This document shows, in pieces, positions 1 through 7,819 of a stretch of DNA of 64,000 nucleotides. Origin of the DNA: Bacillus thuringiensis (lineage in GTDB: Bacteria > Bacillota > Bacilli > Bacillales > Bacillaceae_G); the NCBI RefSeq assembly GCF_001182785.1, contig NZ_CP012101.1:273580-337579 (forward strand), given 5' to 3'. Every line of letters begins with the position of its first letter. The stretch's first letter is position 1. The notes under the pieces are model-generated. The model searched no databases. It saw only the letters and a program-made list of their open reading frames with translations, and was not told the origin of the DNA. The position numbers and the translations under genes were made by a program.

Positions 1-244
1 TTTCAAACTGCTGAATAATGCTTAAGATAGCCAATGTTTTTCGTCTTAAACGTGAAATACTTTCAACTACAACAGTATCTCCTTTTCTTATCACATCAAA
101 CAAATTTACAAGGCCTTGTCTTTCTCGAATTGTTCCAGTAAATTTTTCTTTGATGATTTTTTCGCATCCGTATTCAGCAAGAGAATGAATTTGACGATCT
201 AAATTTTGATCAAAAGTAGATACACGTGCACAACCAATAATCAT
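1..244 (-). CDS. Serine recombinase (resolvase), N-terminal part, cut by window edge
   Basis: The reverse strand from 244 reads MIIGCARVSTFDQNLDRQ and continues open to the window edge (81 codons). The RVST motif with the presumed nucleophile Ser9, the following DQN, and the downstream SISRLRRKT helix match the resolvase/invertase catalytic domain. A start at 244 is supported by a GGAGAG-type ribosome site just upstream on the minus strand. Resolvases of this kind usually resolve Tn3-type cointegrates or invert DNA. The C-terminal HTH lies outside the window, so the exact subfamily cannot be stated. It is related to, but clearly different from, the resolvase at 28987-29538. Confidence 0.85.
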   Translation of the reverse strand, partial: MIIGCARVSTFDQNLDRQIHSLAEYGCEKIIKEKFTGTIRERQGLVNLFDVIRKGDTVVVESISRLRRKTLAILSIIQQFE

Positions 245-517
245 TTATTCTCTCCTGTACAATCGTATAAATTCATTGTACTGAAGGTTGATTTATTGTA
301 AAAATATTTGGGAATATTTTTGGAAATCTGAAAAACCTTATAAATATGGTACGCAAAGTTACAAAAATATTGGTTTTTGGTAATGTTTCTTTTAATGGAT
401 TTGTTTATAAAATACATATGAAATTAATCCTGGTTAGTTGTAAATAAACTTTTGACAAAACCTAGCTTATATTTTCATTAAAATTTGAAAAGTTATTAAT
501 TTATAGTATGTATAAGG
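245..517. other. AT-rich intergenic region, no gene seen
   Basis: Between the divergent resolvase and the collagen-like gene there is no open frame with a ribosome site. It must hold the promoters of both flanking genes, and probably the recombination site of the resolvase near 250-300. I could not delimit that site. Confidence 0.4.
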
Positions 518-526
518 CATATAATG
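518..526 (+). promoter_or_regulatory. Possible sigma-K -10 element of the collagen-like gene
   Basis: CATATAATG fits the CATANNNT -10 pattern of the late mother-cell sigma factor, which drives exosporium genes of the BclA family. It lies 34 bases before the start codon. No convincing -35 (AC-type) was found at the expected distance, so this is a weak call. Confidence 0.3.
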
Positions 527-559
527 AATAAGTTTTTTAGAGAGAAGGGAGGGGTATAA

Positions 560-1996
560 ATGTCAAAAGGAAATGATTCAGAAGGATTAAATCCAAATGC
601 CTTCATATCTGATGGAGCATTTGACCCTAACCTTGTAGGACCTACGTTGCCACCAATTCCACCATTTACATTACCAACTGGACCAATCGGATCTACTGGG
701 CCTACTGGAGAACCAGGATCAAAAGGACCAACAGGTCCACAAGGTGTACAAGGAATTCAAGGAGAACCAGGACCAAAAGGACCAACAGGCCTACAAGGTG
801 TACAAGGAATGCAAGGAGAACCAGGACCAGAAGGACCAACAGGCCCACAAGGTGTACAAGGAATGCAAGGAGAACCAGGACCAGAAGGACCAACAGGCCC
901 ACAAGGTGTACAAGGAATGCAAGGAGAATCAGGGTCAGAAGGACCAACAGGCCCACAAGGTGTACAAGGAATGCAAGGAGAACCAGGACCAGAAGGACCA
1001 ACAGGCCCTACTGGTGAGGGAATTATTGGACCGACAGGCCCTACTGGACCAGCTGGGACTGGTGGCGGTAGTTTAACGGGACCGACAGGTCCGACTGGGC
1101 CAGCTGGAGGTCCAACAGGCCCTACTGGCTCAACAGGTCCAACAGGCCCGATTGGAATTACTGGACCAATTGGTCCTACTGGATCTTTAGGTCCAACAGG
1201 TCCACAAGGAGTTCAAGGAATTCAAGGAGAACCAGGTCCTGAAGGACCAACCGGATCTCAAGGAGTTCAAGGAATTCAAGGAGAACCAGGATCAGAAGGA
1301 CCAGCAGGACCTCAAGGAGTTCAAGGAATTCAAGGAGAACCAGGCCCAGAAGGACCAACAGGACCTCAAGGAGTTCAAGGGATTCAAGGAGAACCAGGCC
1401 CAGAAGGACCAACAGGCCCTCAAGGAGTTCAAGGAATTCAAGGAGAACCAGGCCCAGAAGGACCGACAGGACCTCAAGGAGTTCAAGGGATTCAAGGAGA
1501 ACCAGGACCAGAAGGGCCAACAGGATCTCAAGGAATTCAGGGAATTCAAGGAGAGTTAGGACCTACGGGAGCTACAGGGCCTATGTTACCTGGTGATAAT
1601 ATTTTTGTAGCAAATAGTTCTGCAACTATTACAACTGCACCATTTGCTCCACTTCCTATGCTTTCTACTATAACTGTTAATGGTACTTCATTAGCATTGG
1701 CCTCTCCAGGTGTTTCTGTATTAACAGCAGGAACTTACTATATAATTGCAAAATGTACTATACAAGCACCAGCAACTCTTGTCGCAGCTATTGCCCTTGC
1801 TGTAAATGGAGCCGCTATACCAAATACTAGTTCTTTAACTGGTGTTGCATTTTCGCAACTTCCAATACTAGGAACTCAAATTATGACATTTGCAATTGTT
1901 AATATCCCAGCAAATGCGACGGTAACTGTCATTAACAACAGTAACAGTTCTGCTACATTTGGAAATGCTAGTTTGGGTATATTTAGAATAGGTTAG
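560..1996 (+). CDS. BclA-type collagen-like exosporium glycoprotein
   Basis: 478 aa. Residues ~21-36 ([15 protein letters not shown]) are the exosporium-targeting leader of BclA/BclB-type proteins. Residues ~40-345 are Gly-X-Y triplets rich in [18 protein letters not shown] and similar, forming the collagen-like stalk. It is interrupted at ~155-165 by a short Gly-rich break ([10 protein letters not shown]). Residues ~350-478 are a Thr/Ala-rich beta-sandwich C-terminal domain of the BclA/TNF-like trimerisation type, ending ASLGIFRIG. In the family the protein trimerises and forms the hair-like nap of the spore, with the Thr residues of GPT triplets glycosylated. A strong ribosome site (GGGAGGGG) precedes ATG560. 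No glycosylation operon is visible nearby. Which bcl paralog this is cannot be told from the sequence alone. Confidence 0.93.
   Translation: MSKGNDSEGLNPNAFISDGAFDPNLVGPTLPPIPPFTLPTGPIGSTGPTGEPGSKGPTGPQGVQGIQGEPGPKGPTGLQGVQGMQGEPGPEGPTGPQGVQGMQGEPGPEGPTGPQGVQGMQGESGSEGPTGPQGVQGMQGEPGPEGPTGPTGEGIIGPTGPTGPAGTGGGSLTGPTGPTGPAGGPTGPTGSTGPTGPIGITGPIGPTGSLGPTGPQGVQGIQGEPGPEGPTGSQGVQGIQGEPGSEGPAGPQGVQGIQGEPGPEGPTGPQGVQGIQGEPGPEGPTGPQGVQGIQGEPGPEGPTGPQGVQGIQGEPGPEGPTGSQGIQGIQGELGPTGATGPMLPGDNIFVANSSATITTAPFAPLPMLSTITVNGTSLALASPGVSVLTAGTYYIIAKCTIQAPATLVAAIALAVNGAAIPNTSSLTGVAFSQLPILGTQIMTFAIVNIPANATVTVINNSNSSATFGNASLGIFRIG
715..1548 (+). repeat. 54-bp tandem repeats encoding 18-aa collagen units
   Basis: Two blocks (about 715-1006 and 1192-1548) of 54-bp direct repeats encode [22 protein letters not shown] units. 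They are separated by irregular GPT triplets. The first block favours GTGTACAAGGAATGC and the second GAGTTCAAGGAATTC, so each block expanded separately. Such arrays change length by slippage or unequal recombination. They have no unique spacers and are not a CRISPR array. Confidence 0.9.
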
Positions 1997-2143
1997 TTAG
2001 TAAGGTTTTGTTGTAAAATTACGGTAAAGAAATTTATCTTCCCAAATGACTAGCTGATAGGAAAAGTAAAATTGTTGGTTTCAAATTCACTACTTGAAAA
2101 ATATCTCCACTATCTAAATTACAAATAACTGATATCCCTAAAA

Positions 2144-2171
2144 AGACCTTCTTATATAAATAAGAGGGTCT
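2144..2171 (+). terminator. Probable terminator after the collagen-like gene
   Basis: AGACCTTCTTAT at 2144-2155 pairs with ATAAGAGGGTCT at 2160-2171 (12 bp, one G-U pair, 4-nt loop). The U run after it is poor (CTCCTTT), so efficiency is uncertain. Confidence 0.45.
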
Positions 2172-2217
2172 CTCCTTTAGTACCGATCTTTAAAACTAAT
2201 CTCTCTAAAAAAAATGA

Positions 2218-2337
2218 GAAAAAAAGCAACATCGAATTTTTGGATTTCCAACATTTTTTCGTGATTGGAAAACATCCATTCAAAAAATAAGTACTAAATT
2301 GAATCTTGAATTTGATCAAAGAAATCTAAAAACCTAA
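2218..2337 (+). pseudogene. Remnant of a small coiled-coil protein (C-terminal tail)
   Basis: The frame ending at 2337 reads GFPTFFRDWKTSIQK, matching the tail GFPTSFHDWRKSTQK of the 71-aa coiled-coil protein encoded at 27057-27272 (minus strand). The N-terminal coiled coil is missing. It is the first of three traces of this family in the window; the third (58166-58375) is paired with a tyrosine recombinase. I infer it is debris of the same mobile module. Confidence 0.6.
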
Positions 2338-2396
2338 AAACCTGCTTCTTTAAGGGTATTTAGAACGACGTTTTACAAATTTGCAATATAATAAGG

Positions 2397-2406
2397 GATC
2401 ACCATA
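2397..2406. repeat. 10-bp direct repeat, left border of the IS231-bounded cassette
   Basis: GATCACCATA sits directly outside the IS231-type end that begins at 2407. The same 10 bases sit directly outside the opposite IS231-type end at 17775-17784. A 10-12 bp target duplication is the norm for IS231. Confidence 0.8.
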
Positions 2407-2773
2407 CATGCCTATCAACTTAAGGTTAGAAACGCCACGATTTTCCGCTGATTGAAATGAAAAACTTTTAAACAGTATAATCTTCTTAAAAAAAAGCATA
2501 CGAAATAAACCCTAACGGGTTTCATTTTTTTACTTATGCAGTTTTCCTTTGCTTTCTATATCTACTATACTCATAAATAACACCCATGATTTCAAAGACT
2601 GTTTTCTTCTCATATCTGTGAGATTTCCGCCCGTTTTTCTGTAGAAGGTGGAACAGGCGAATCAAAAGCTTTGTTATTTTTTGGGTGCCTTTCTGTATAG
2701 CTTTATATTCACTTAATTTTTTTGCTTCTTCTGCAACAAAAATTGGCGCATTTTAAACATAGTAGAGTGACCC
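2407..2773 (-). mobile_element. IS231 remnant, 3' end only
   Basis: From the terminal repeat at 2407, through a hairpin at ~2500-2527, the minus strand encodes the last ~75 residues of an IS231 transposase. The segment contains [27 protein letters not shown] and a stop at 2534-2536. A deletion removes '[11 protein letters not shown]' between the SEYKAI and IQKGTQ segments. The fragment ends where the next IS231 inserted (2774). It supplies the left border of the large cassette. Confidence 0.75.
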
Positions 2774-4428
2774 CATGCCCATCAACTTAAGGGTTTTCAC
2801 TACCCCCAAGTGTCAAAAAACGTTATTCTTTCTAAAAAGCTAGCTAGAAAGGATGATTTTTTTTATGAATCTTTCGATTCAAGATGAATTACAACTATTT
2901 TCTGAAGAGCTATATCGTCATTTAACCCCTTCTCTTTTGGAAGAACTCGCAAAAGAATTAGGTTTTGTAAAAAGAAAACGAAAGTTTTCAGGAAGTGAAT
3001 TAGCTACCATATGTATTTGGGTAAGTCAGAGTACATCGAGTGATTCACTTGTTCGACTATTCAGTCAATTACACGCAGCCACAGGTACTCTTATGAGTCT
3101 AGAAGGACTCAATAAGCGTTTTGATAAAAAAGCTGTTGAATTTTTAAAATATATTTTTTCTGCATTATGGAAAAGTAAACTTTGTAAAACATCAGCCATT
3201 TCAAGTGCAGCACTCACATATTTTCAACGCATTCGTATTTTAGATGCGACGATTTTCCAAGTACCAAAACATTTAGCTCATGTATATCCTGGATCAGGTG
3301 GCTGTGCACAAACAGCAGGTATCAAGATTCAATTAGAATATGACTTACACAGTGGACAGCTTCTAAACTTTCAGGTAGGTCCAGGAAAAAATAATGATAA
3401 TACATTTGGAACAGATTGCTTAGATACCTTACGGCCAGGTGATTTGCGTATTCGTGATTTAGGCTATTTTTCATTAGAAGACTTAGATCAAATGGATCAA
3501 CGTGGCGTGTGATATATATCAAGACTTAAGTTAAATCATACCGTCTATATGAAAAATCTGTTTCCGGAATACTTTCAAAATGGGACAGTCAAAAAACAAT
3601 CACAGTATATCCAAGTGGATTTAGAAAACATTATGCACACGTTAAAATCAGGACAAACATATGAGATAAAAGAGGCGTATATTGGTAAGAATTAAAGATT
3701 ATTTACAAGAGTAATTATCTACCGATTAACAGAGGAACAAATACTGGAACGTAGAAAAAAACAAAGCTATACCGAAAGTAAAAAGGGAATTACGTTTTCA
3801 GAAAAGAGTAAACGATTAACAGGTATCAACATATATGTTACGAATACGCCTTGGGAGATGGTTCCGATGGAACAAATCCATGATTTTTACTCCCTTCGTT
3901 GGCAGATAGAAATCGTATTTAAAACGTGAAAATCTTTATTTCAAATTCATCACTGGCAAACTATCAAACAAGAGCGATTAGAATGCCATGTGTATGGAAA
4001 GCTCATTGCCATTTTTATATGTTCCTCTATGATATTTAAGATGCGTCAACTTCTGTTGCAAAAGCACAAAAGAGAACTAAGTGAATTAAAGCAATTGGGA
4101 TGATTCAAGATCATCTACTCCTGTTATATCAAGTAATACAGAGAAACACCCAAGAAATAGCAAAGGTCTTAATCCGCCTGTTTACCCTACTACAGAAAAA
4201 TGGCCGGAAATCTCATCGATATGAGAAAAAAACTATCTTTGATATTATGGGTGTTATCTATGAGTATAGTGGATATAGAAAACAAAAGAAAGTTGCATAA
4301 GTAAAAAAATGAAACCCGTTAGGGTTTATTTCGTATACTCATTTTTAAGGTGATGATACTGTTTCAAAGTTTTTTCATTACAATCAATGGAAAACCGTGG
4401 CGTTTCTATCCTTAATTTGATGGGCATG
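2774..4428 (+). mobile_element. IS231 (IS4 family), full length, with 11-bp target duplication
   Basis: Terminal repeats CATGCCCATCAACTTAAGG (2774-2792) and its inverted partner ending at 4428 bound 1655 bp, the usual IS231 size. The flanks TAGAGTGACCC at 2763-2773 and 4429-4439 are identical, a classic IS231 target duplication. It inserted into the edge of an older IS231 remnant. Its transposase gene is broken (see the pseudogene entry), so it is immobile without help. Confidence 0.9.
2865..4300 (+). pseudogene. IS231 transposase, multiply disrupted
   Basis: The reading frame starts [12 protein letters not shown] (ATG2865 fits the family start) and has the IS4-type DDE domain ([22 protein letters not shown]). 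The Y-R-E-K signature survives late as [13 protein letters not shown]. Lesions compared with the copy at 34824: TGA at 3510-3512 replacing a Tyr codon, TAA near 3694 replacing a Gln codon, TGA near 3927 replacing the Trp of KTWKS, and a base deletion near 4088 shifting the frame. The last part, to TAA4300, encodes the family C-terminus [19 protein letters not shown] functional IS231 transposase is ~478 aa. Confidence 0.88.
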
Positions 4429-4439
4429 TAGAGTGACCC

Positions 4440-4643
4440 CTATTAGAGAAAAATGGATTAACTTATAAAATTCATAAGTACTATTTATATTCGAACAATG
4501 AGGGAGCTGTCCAATATTACTATATAATAACAACTGACAATACAATTATTGATTTGTGTCTCTCTGATTTTCCGGAAATCTTCGCTGTCCATGAAGGATT
4601 TAGCGATAAACAAATTAGAAAAATATATAACTGGAACTTATAA
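4440..4643 (+). pseudogene. C-terminal fragment of an unidentified protein
   Basis: An open frame without a start runs from the IS border to TAA4641-4643. It encodes GLTYKIHKYYLYSNNEGAVQ and later SDFPEIFAVHEGFSDKQIRK. It looks like a real protein tail (balanced composition, no internal stop) cut at its 5' side by the IS231 remnant. I do not recognise the family. Confidence 0.5.
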
Positions 4644-4684
4644 GTCTATATAAGTAACAAATATAATTAATGGAGGAATGAAGA

Positions 4685-4768
4685 ATGAAAATTGCTGTAT
4701 CGGAATGGAAAACATTGAAAAAAAGAGACAAAGTTAAAGCTATTGCGCTATGCGATGTTAGAAAGTAA
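4685..4768 (+). CDS. 27-aa hypothetical peptide
   Basis: A strong ribosome site (GGAGG, 8 bases before the ATG) precedes an ORF beginning MKIAVSEWKTLKKRDKVKAI and ending LCDVRK. Basic and soluble. It starts 41 bases after the preceding fragment stops. It may be the start of a longer gene truncated by decay. Function unknown. Confidence 0.4.
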   Translation: MKIAVSEWKTLKKRDKVKAIALCDVRK

Positions 4769-5000
4769 GTATAAGTATGCAAAATAAAAGTTCTTCATTT
4801 GCAAGAAGCAAACAAAGAGCAAAGTCATGAGTGACCGTAGAGAAAAGGGGCGTGTAGGATGTAAGAAGGTCGTATTTCCTTTCAGCAAGGGTTTAAAGAA
4901 TTTCTTATTATGATTGTGTGTTTTTGGTTCATTATGTTTCTCATGTATGGTGAAAGCCTGTTACAATAGAATGAAGTCGAAAATCTAAATACCCTTAGGT
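4769..5000 (+). other. Possible broken small membrane-protein ORF
   Basis: ATG4827 opens a frame MSDRREKGRVGCKKVVFPFS that ends at 4913. In another frame the DNA continues FKEFLIMIVCFWFIMFLMYG to TAG4969, a clear hydrophobic segment. One base change would join them into a ~47-aa protein with a single membrane helix. No good ribosome site is seen. Confidence 0.3.
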
Positions 5001-5034
5001 AGCTCTCATAGGTTTAAGATCTATGGGGGCTTTT
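5001..5034 (+). terminator. Rho-independent terminator
   Basis: AGCTCTCATAG (5001-5011) pairs with CTATGGGGGCT (5021-5031, G-U pairs allowed), followed by TTTTATAATA. It closes the small-ORF region upstream. Confidence 0.7.
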
Positions 5035-5317
5035 ATAATAAGGAAACATAAAATTTCACGTACCGTAATGTTTAATAAAAAATATAACATATAATCAATA
5101 GTCTACGTTTAATTTTGTACCTAATTAATCCGCTTAATGGATTTGGTCTCGTCTGTTTTGGATACTATCTTATGTGAAATGGCGATTTTATTTTTATATC
5201 GGATAGATTTCTTGCGAAATATGTACCTAGAGCCGTATTTCAATTTAAATATGATAGTATTACACTTAGTATGAGCCTTATATTTTATTATTTTGTACTA
5301 ATCATGGGGGTATGTAT
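5035..5317 (+). other. Intergenic region holding a 26-bp motif repeated at 55743
   Basis: No gene. AATTTCACGTACCGTAATG (from 5052, continuing TTTAATA) recurs with one mismatch at 55743-55768. The rest is AT-rich and must contain the promoter of the 353-aa gene. Confidence 0.4.
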
Positions 5318-6373
5318 ATGCGTAAATTGTTCAGTGAAAAATGTGTACTAGAAAGAGAAACAAACGAAGGTTCATCGTATTTTGTAGTACCAGAAGAGAA
5401 ATTTCAGAAGTATGTGGTGCTATGGGGATATTTAATCCCACATGGAGTTTTCAATAAGCCTAATAAATGGGTAAATACGTATACGATCAACCCATTGGAT
5501 AGATATGTTTTAGTAACAGAATTCAATCCAGAAGAGTATGAATATATGATTTACGAAGAAACAAGGGTTGCTAGAAAATTGCATCAAATATTAGAGTCTT
5601 ATGGAATAGATATTAATAATGAATTTGAAGAGTTCGTAAAGTTAAAAGAGATTCCAAAAGCAGCTATAAGCAAAGTGAAGGACTGTTTATTAGAAAAAGA
5701 GTGTATGAATGAATATCCAGAAGACTTTCCAGTAGTAGACGGCTATGAATATATAATTGAGGGACAGAAAACGAAACTTTTTGTTGAAACTGAAACTTAT
5801 CATAATGATGACACACTATATGACCAAACAGGGAATTTTAATCATAGTTATATCGTTGAAACTTATCGTAAGACAGTTACAAATGGATTGATTTATGTGT
5901 TTAAAACGCATGACAATGAATGGTATCAATATTATGCAGCAGACGCTAGTAAAGACTGTTGGATAATGAAAGAAGTTTATGATGATGAGTTAGAAAATTT
6001 ACCAATTTCATCTTATGAGCTAATTGAAACAGAGCAACGTGAGATTCCAGAAGAAGAATTAACGCCTAATATTAGCTGGAAAGAATTAAGAGATCCGAAT
6101 AATGAATGTGATTTCTATTACTCTGATAAAATGTTTGCAATGAGTTTCTTAGCAAATGAGGGAAGATATAATGTAGTAAACATTGACGGGGAATGGAAAA
6201 GATATAGTGAAATGGTCTTTAAAGGAGAAGAACCATTTTCTAAATGGGATGATTTAGTATATATTGGGACGTCGACACAAGGAGCAATTGAAGGGAGGCA
6301 ATTTACCCAAGAAGAAATGATGCAATTTGCAGTGTATATGCGAGAAAAAAGAGAGAAGTCATCATTGCATTAA
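5318..6373 (+). CDS. Hypothetical protein, ~351 aa
   Basis: Soluble, acidic protein with no signal peptide or membrane segment. ATG5318 is preferred over ATG5312 because the GGGGG ribosome site at ~5305-5309 lies too close to the first ATG. Aromatic-rich stretches (KFQKYVVLWGYLIPHGVF, VFKTHDNEWYQYYAADASKD) resemble phage- or plasmid-borne structural or regulatory hypotheticals, but I do not recognise a family. The N-terminal ~110 and C-terminal ~110 residues look like separate domains joined by a Glu-rich linker (~residues 236-250, EIPEEELTP). It has intact coding quality amid decayed neighbours and is followed 87 bases later by the Nudix gene, which may be co-transcribed. Confidence 0.75.
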   Translation: MRKLFSEKCVLERETNEGSSYFVVPEEKFQKYVVLWGYLIPHGVFNKPNKWVNTYTINPLDRYVLVTEFNPEEYEYMIYEETRVARKLHQILESYGIDINNEFEEFVKLKEIPKAAISKVKDCLLEKECMNEYPEDFPVVDGYEYIIEGQKTKLFVETETYHNDDTLYDQTGNFNHSYIVETYRKTVTNGLIYVFKTHDNEWYQYYAADASKDCWIMKEVYDDELENLPISSYELIETEQREIPEEELTPNISWKELRDPNNECDFYYSDKMFAMSFLANEGRYNVVNIDGEWKRYSEMVFKGEEPFSKWDDLVYIGTSTQGAIEGRQFTQEEMMQFAVYMREKREKSSLH

Positions 6374-6460
6374 TCAAAAGAAAAGCTGTTATATAAATAT
6401 TAAAGATTTCATTAAAATAAGGTATAGTCTAGATTTTAATTATTTAATGGAGGAGAAGTT

Positions 6461-6883
6461 ATGGAACGAGTCGATGTAGTATATGCGCTTATTTATGATG
6501 ATACAAATAGAAAAATTCTTATGGTTGGAAACAAACGTGAAAATGGTAGTGAATGGAGCCTCCCAGGAGGGGCAAGAGAAAGTGGGGAAACATTGGAACA
6601 GGCAGTTATCCGTGAGACATTTGAAGAAACAGGGTTAACAGTTGAAATTAAAGATATATTTGCTATTAATGAAAAGTGTTTTCCGCATGCACATGCTGTA
6701 ATATTCACCTTTATAGCTAGAATAGTCGGAGGAAAAATATCTATTCAAGACAAAGATGAAATTACTGATATTAGTTGGATAAACATAAAGGAAGCTGAAG
6801 AAATTATGTTTTACTTTCCTAATGGCGTTCAAAATTTATTAGAAAAAGGACTAGTAGCTCCTTACTACTTCCAAACTAAGTAG
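6461..6883 (+). CDS. Nudix hydrolase
   Basis: 140 aa. The complete Nudix box lies at residues 37-59, G-X5-E-X7-RE-X2-EE-X-G-L (GARESGETLEQAVIRETFEE then TGL), with the Mg-binding glutamates present. These enzymes hydrolyse nucleoside diphosphates linked to another moiety. The WSLPGG lead-in and short length suggest a housekeeping-type (d)NTP or ADP-sugar/MutT-like pyrophosphatase, but the substrate cannot be read from sequence. GGAGGAG precedes the ATG by 5 bases. A strong terminator follows. It lies between the unknown 353-aa gene and a Tn4430-like transposon end, so it is probably accessory cargo. Confidence 0.9.
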   Translation: MERVDVVYALIYDDTNRKILMVGNKRENGSEWSLPGGARESGETLEQAVIRETFEETGLTVEIKDIFAINEKCFPHAHAVIFTFIARIVGGKISIQDKDEITDISWINIKEAEEIMFYFPNGVQNLLEKGLVAPYYFQTK

Positions 6884-6919
6884 AACAAAAAGAGCAATTA
6901 CATAGTTTAGAACATTTAG

Positions 6920-6964
6920 AAAGCTAATTCTATCTATATATTAAGAAAGAATTAGCTTTTTGGT
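6920..6964 (+). terminator. Rho-independent terminator of the Nudix gene
   Basis: AAAGCTAATTCT (6920-6931) pairs perfectly with AGAATTAGCTTT (6948-6959), followed by TT and a T-rich tail. Confidence 0.8.
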
Positions 6965-6974
6965 ATTTATTATT

Positions 6975-7012
6975 CTTAGCGTGGGTTTTTTCCAAAATGC
7001 TGGCGGTACCCC
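6975..7012 (-). repeat. 38-bp Tn3-family (Tn4430-type) terminal inverted repeat, solo
   Basis: Read on the minus strand from 7012: GGGGTACCGCCAGCATTTTG followed by GAAAAAACCCACGCTAAG. Length (38 bp), GGGG start and TAAG end match the ends of Tn4430 as I remember them. The element body would lie to the left, but no matching partner end, transposase or TnpI is seen there. An IS231-type element begins exactly at its outer tip. Confidence 0.7.
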
Positions 7013-7098
7013 ATCGCTATCAACCTAAGCTTCTTAATTACCCCCATAATGAAAATTTTATATCTTTGCCAATTGTATTCCTCTACACTCGAAGGACA

Positions 7099-7148
7099 AG
7101 TTTTATTACCATTATGACAAGTTAACTTGTCATAATGGTAATAAAACT
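7099..7148. promoter_or_regulatory. Perfect 50-bp palindrome overlapping the passenger promoter
   Basis: The two 25-bp arms meet at 7123/7124 in GTTAAC and are fully self-complementary. The arms include TTATTACCATTATGACAAG and its complement. The right arm contains the -35 hexamer of the passenger operon. The paralog at 38150-38199 is also perfect but differs by two paired substitutions. It is a likely operator for the Xre-type regulator encoded downstream, or a cruciform/hairpin shielding the operon from outside transcription. Confidence 0.85.
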
Positions 7149-7155
7149 GTACAAT
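7127..7155 (+). promoter_or_regulatory. Sigma-A-type promoter of the passenger genes
   Basis: TTGTCA (7127-7132), 17-bp spacer, TACAAT (7150-7155). The -35 lies in the centre of the palindrome, so a protein bound there would block initiation. Confidence 0.7.
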
Positions 7156-7188
7156 AAACATATAATTAATAAGGGGTGGTTACAAATC

Positions 7189-7494
7189 ATGCAAAAAGAA
7201 GAGATATTAAGAAAATACAAAAAAATGGGGAGAGATGAACGTAAAGAACTTATAGAATTAGATTCATCTAGTTACGGCTTAATAGCTGTACTTGTTTTAG
7301 TCCTATTTTTCGGTTCTTGGAAATTGATGCATGGTATTAAAAGTTACGAATTAATTTCAATTTTTTCTGGTTATATAGCTAGTACAAGCTTTTATAAGTT
7401 TAGAAAGTTAAAAGAACAAAAATTTCTTATTGCAAGCATTTTAGCTATAATGAGTACAATTGCAAGTGTCATAGTTTTCTTTCTGGAGGGATGA
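7189..7494 (+). CDS. Small two- or three-helix membrane protein (IS passenger)
   Basis: 101 aa from ATG7189 (ribosome site AGGGGTGG). The inverted copy (37804-38109) supports this start over the longer frame. After a charged cytoplasmic N-terminus (EEILRKYKKMGRDERKE) there are hydrophobic helices at ~residues 30-47 (LIAVLVLVLFFGSW), ~53-66 and ~82-98 (ASILAIMSTIASVIVFFL). It is 3 bases upstream of an Xre-type HTH gene. Pairs of a small membrane protein and a short HTH are common in Firmicutes, where the membrane protein may tether or inhibit the regulator. Its composition resembles DUF6442-like proteins, a weak recollection. The two copies differ at one residue (V/A). Confidence 0.75.
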   Translation: MQKEEILRKYKKMGRDERKELIELDSSSYGLIAVLVLVLFFGSWKLMHGIKSYELISIFSGYIASTSFYKFRKLKEQKFLIASILAIMSTIASVIVFFLEG

Positions 7495-7497
7495 TAA

Positions 7498-7704
7498 TTG
7501 AAAGATGAATTAGTACTGCAAAATCGTTTGAAAGTAGCAAGAGCTGAGAAAAAAATATCACAGGGAGAATTAGCTGAAATGGTAGGAGTATCTAGACAAA
7601 CAATTAGTTCTATTGAAACAGGACAATTTTGTCCAACTGCAAAGTTAGCATTAGTACTCTGTATAGCGCTAGATAAAAAATTTGAAGAATTATTTTATTT
7701 TTGA
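7498..7704 (+). CDS. Xre-family HTH transcriptional regulator (IS passenger)
   Basis: 68 aa starting at TTG7498, with GGAGGG overlapping the end of the upstream gene. Residues ~9-62 form a Cro/C1-type HTH (ISQGELAEMVGVSRQTISSI, recognition helix SRQTISSIE), ending KKFEELFYF as in YozG-like short regulators. No effector domain. The identical protein is encoded at 37594-37800. Likely autoregulatory at the palindrome upstream and co-transcribed with the membrane protein. Whether it benefits the host or controls transposition is open. Confidence 0.85.
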   Translation: MKDELVLQNRLKVARAEKKISQGELAEMVGVSRQTISSIETGQFCPTAKLALVLCIALDKKFEELFYF

Positions 7705-7819
7705 TTAATTGGTGTACTAGAGATCGAAACAAATCTCTTTCAATCTAGTTTTTCTTATACATAAAACAAAAAATACGCTATCCTTGCTGTATCATCATAG
7801 GAAAGGGTGGCTTTTTTGT

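Noticed and set aside
715..1548. Regular repeats as a CRISPR array
   Set aside because: Repeats are contiguous, code in frame for Gly-X-Y units and have no spacers; no cas genes are present.
702..1549. Long ORFs on the minus strand and in another plus frame inside the collagen region
   Set aside because: They are translations of the 54-bp repeats in wrong frames (Leu/Val or Lys/Glu-rich periodic peptides), without ribosome sites.
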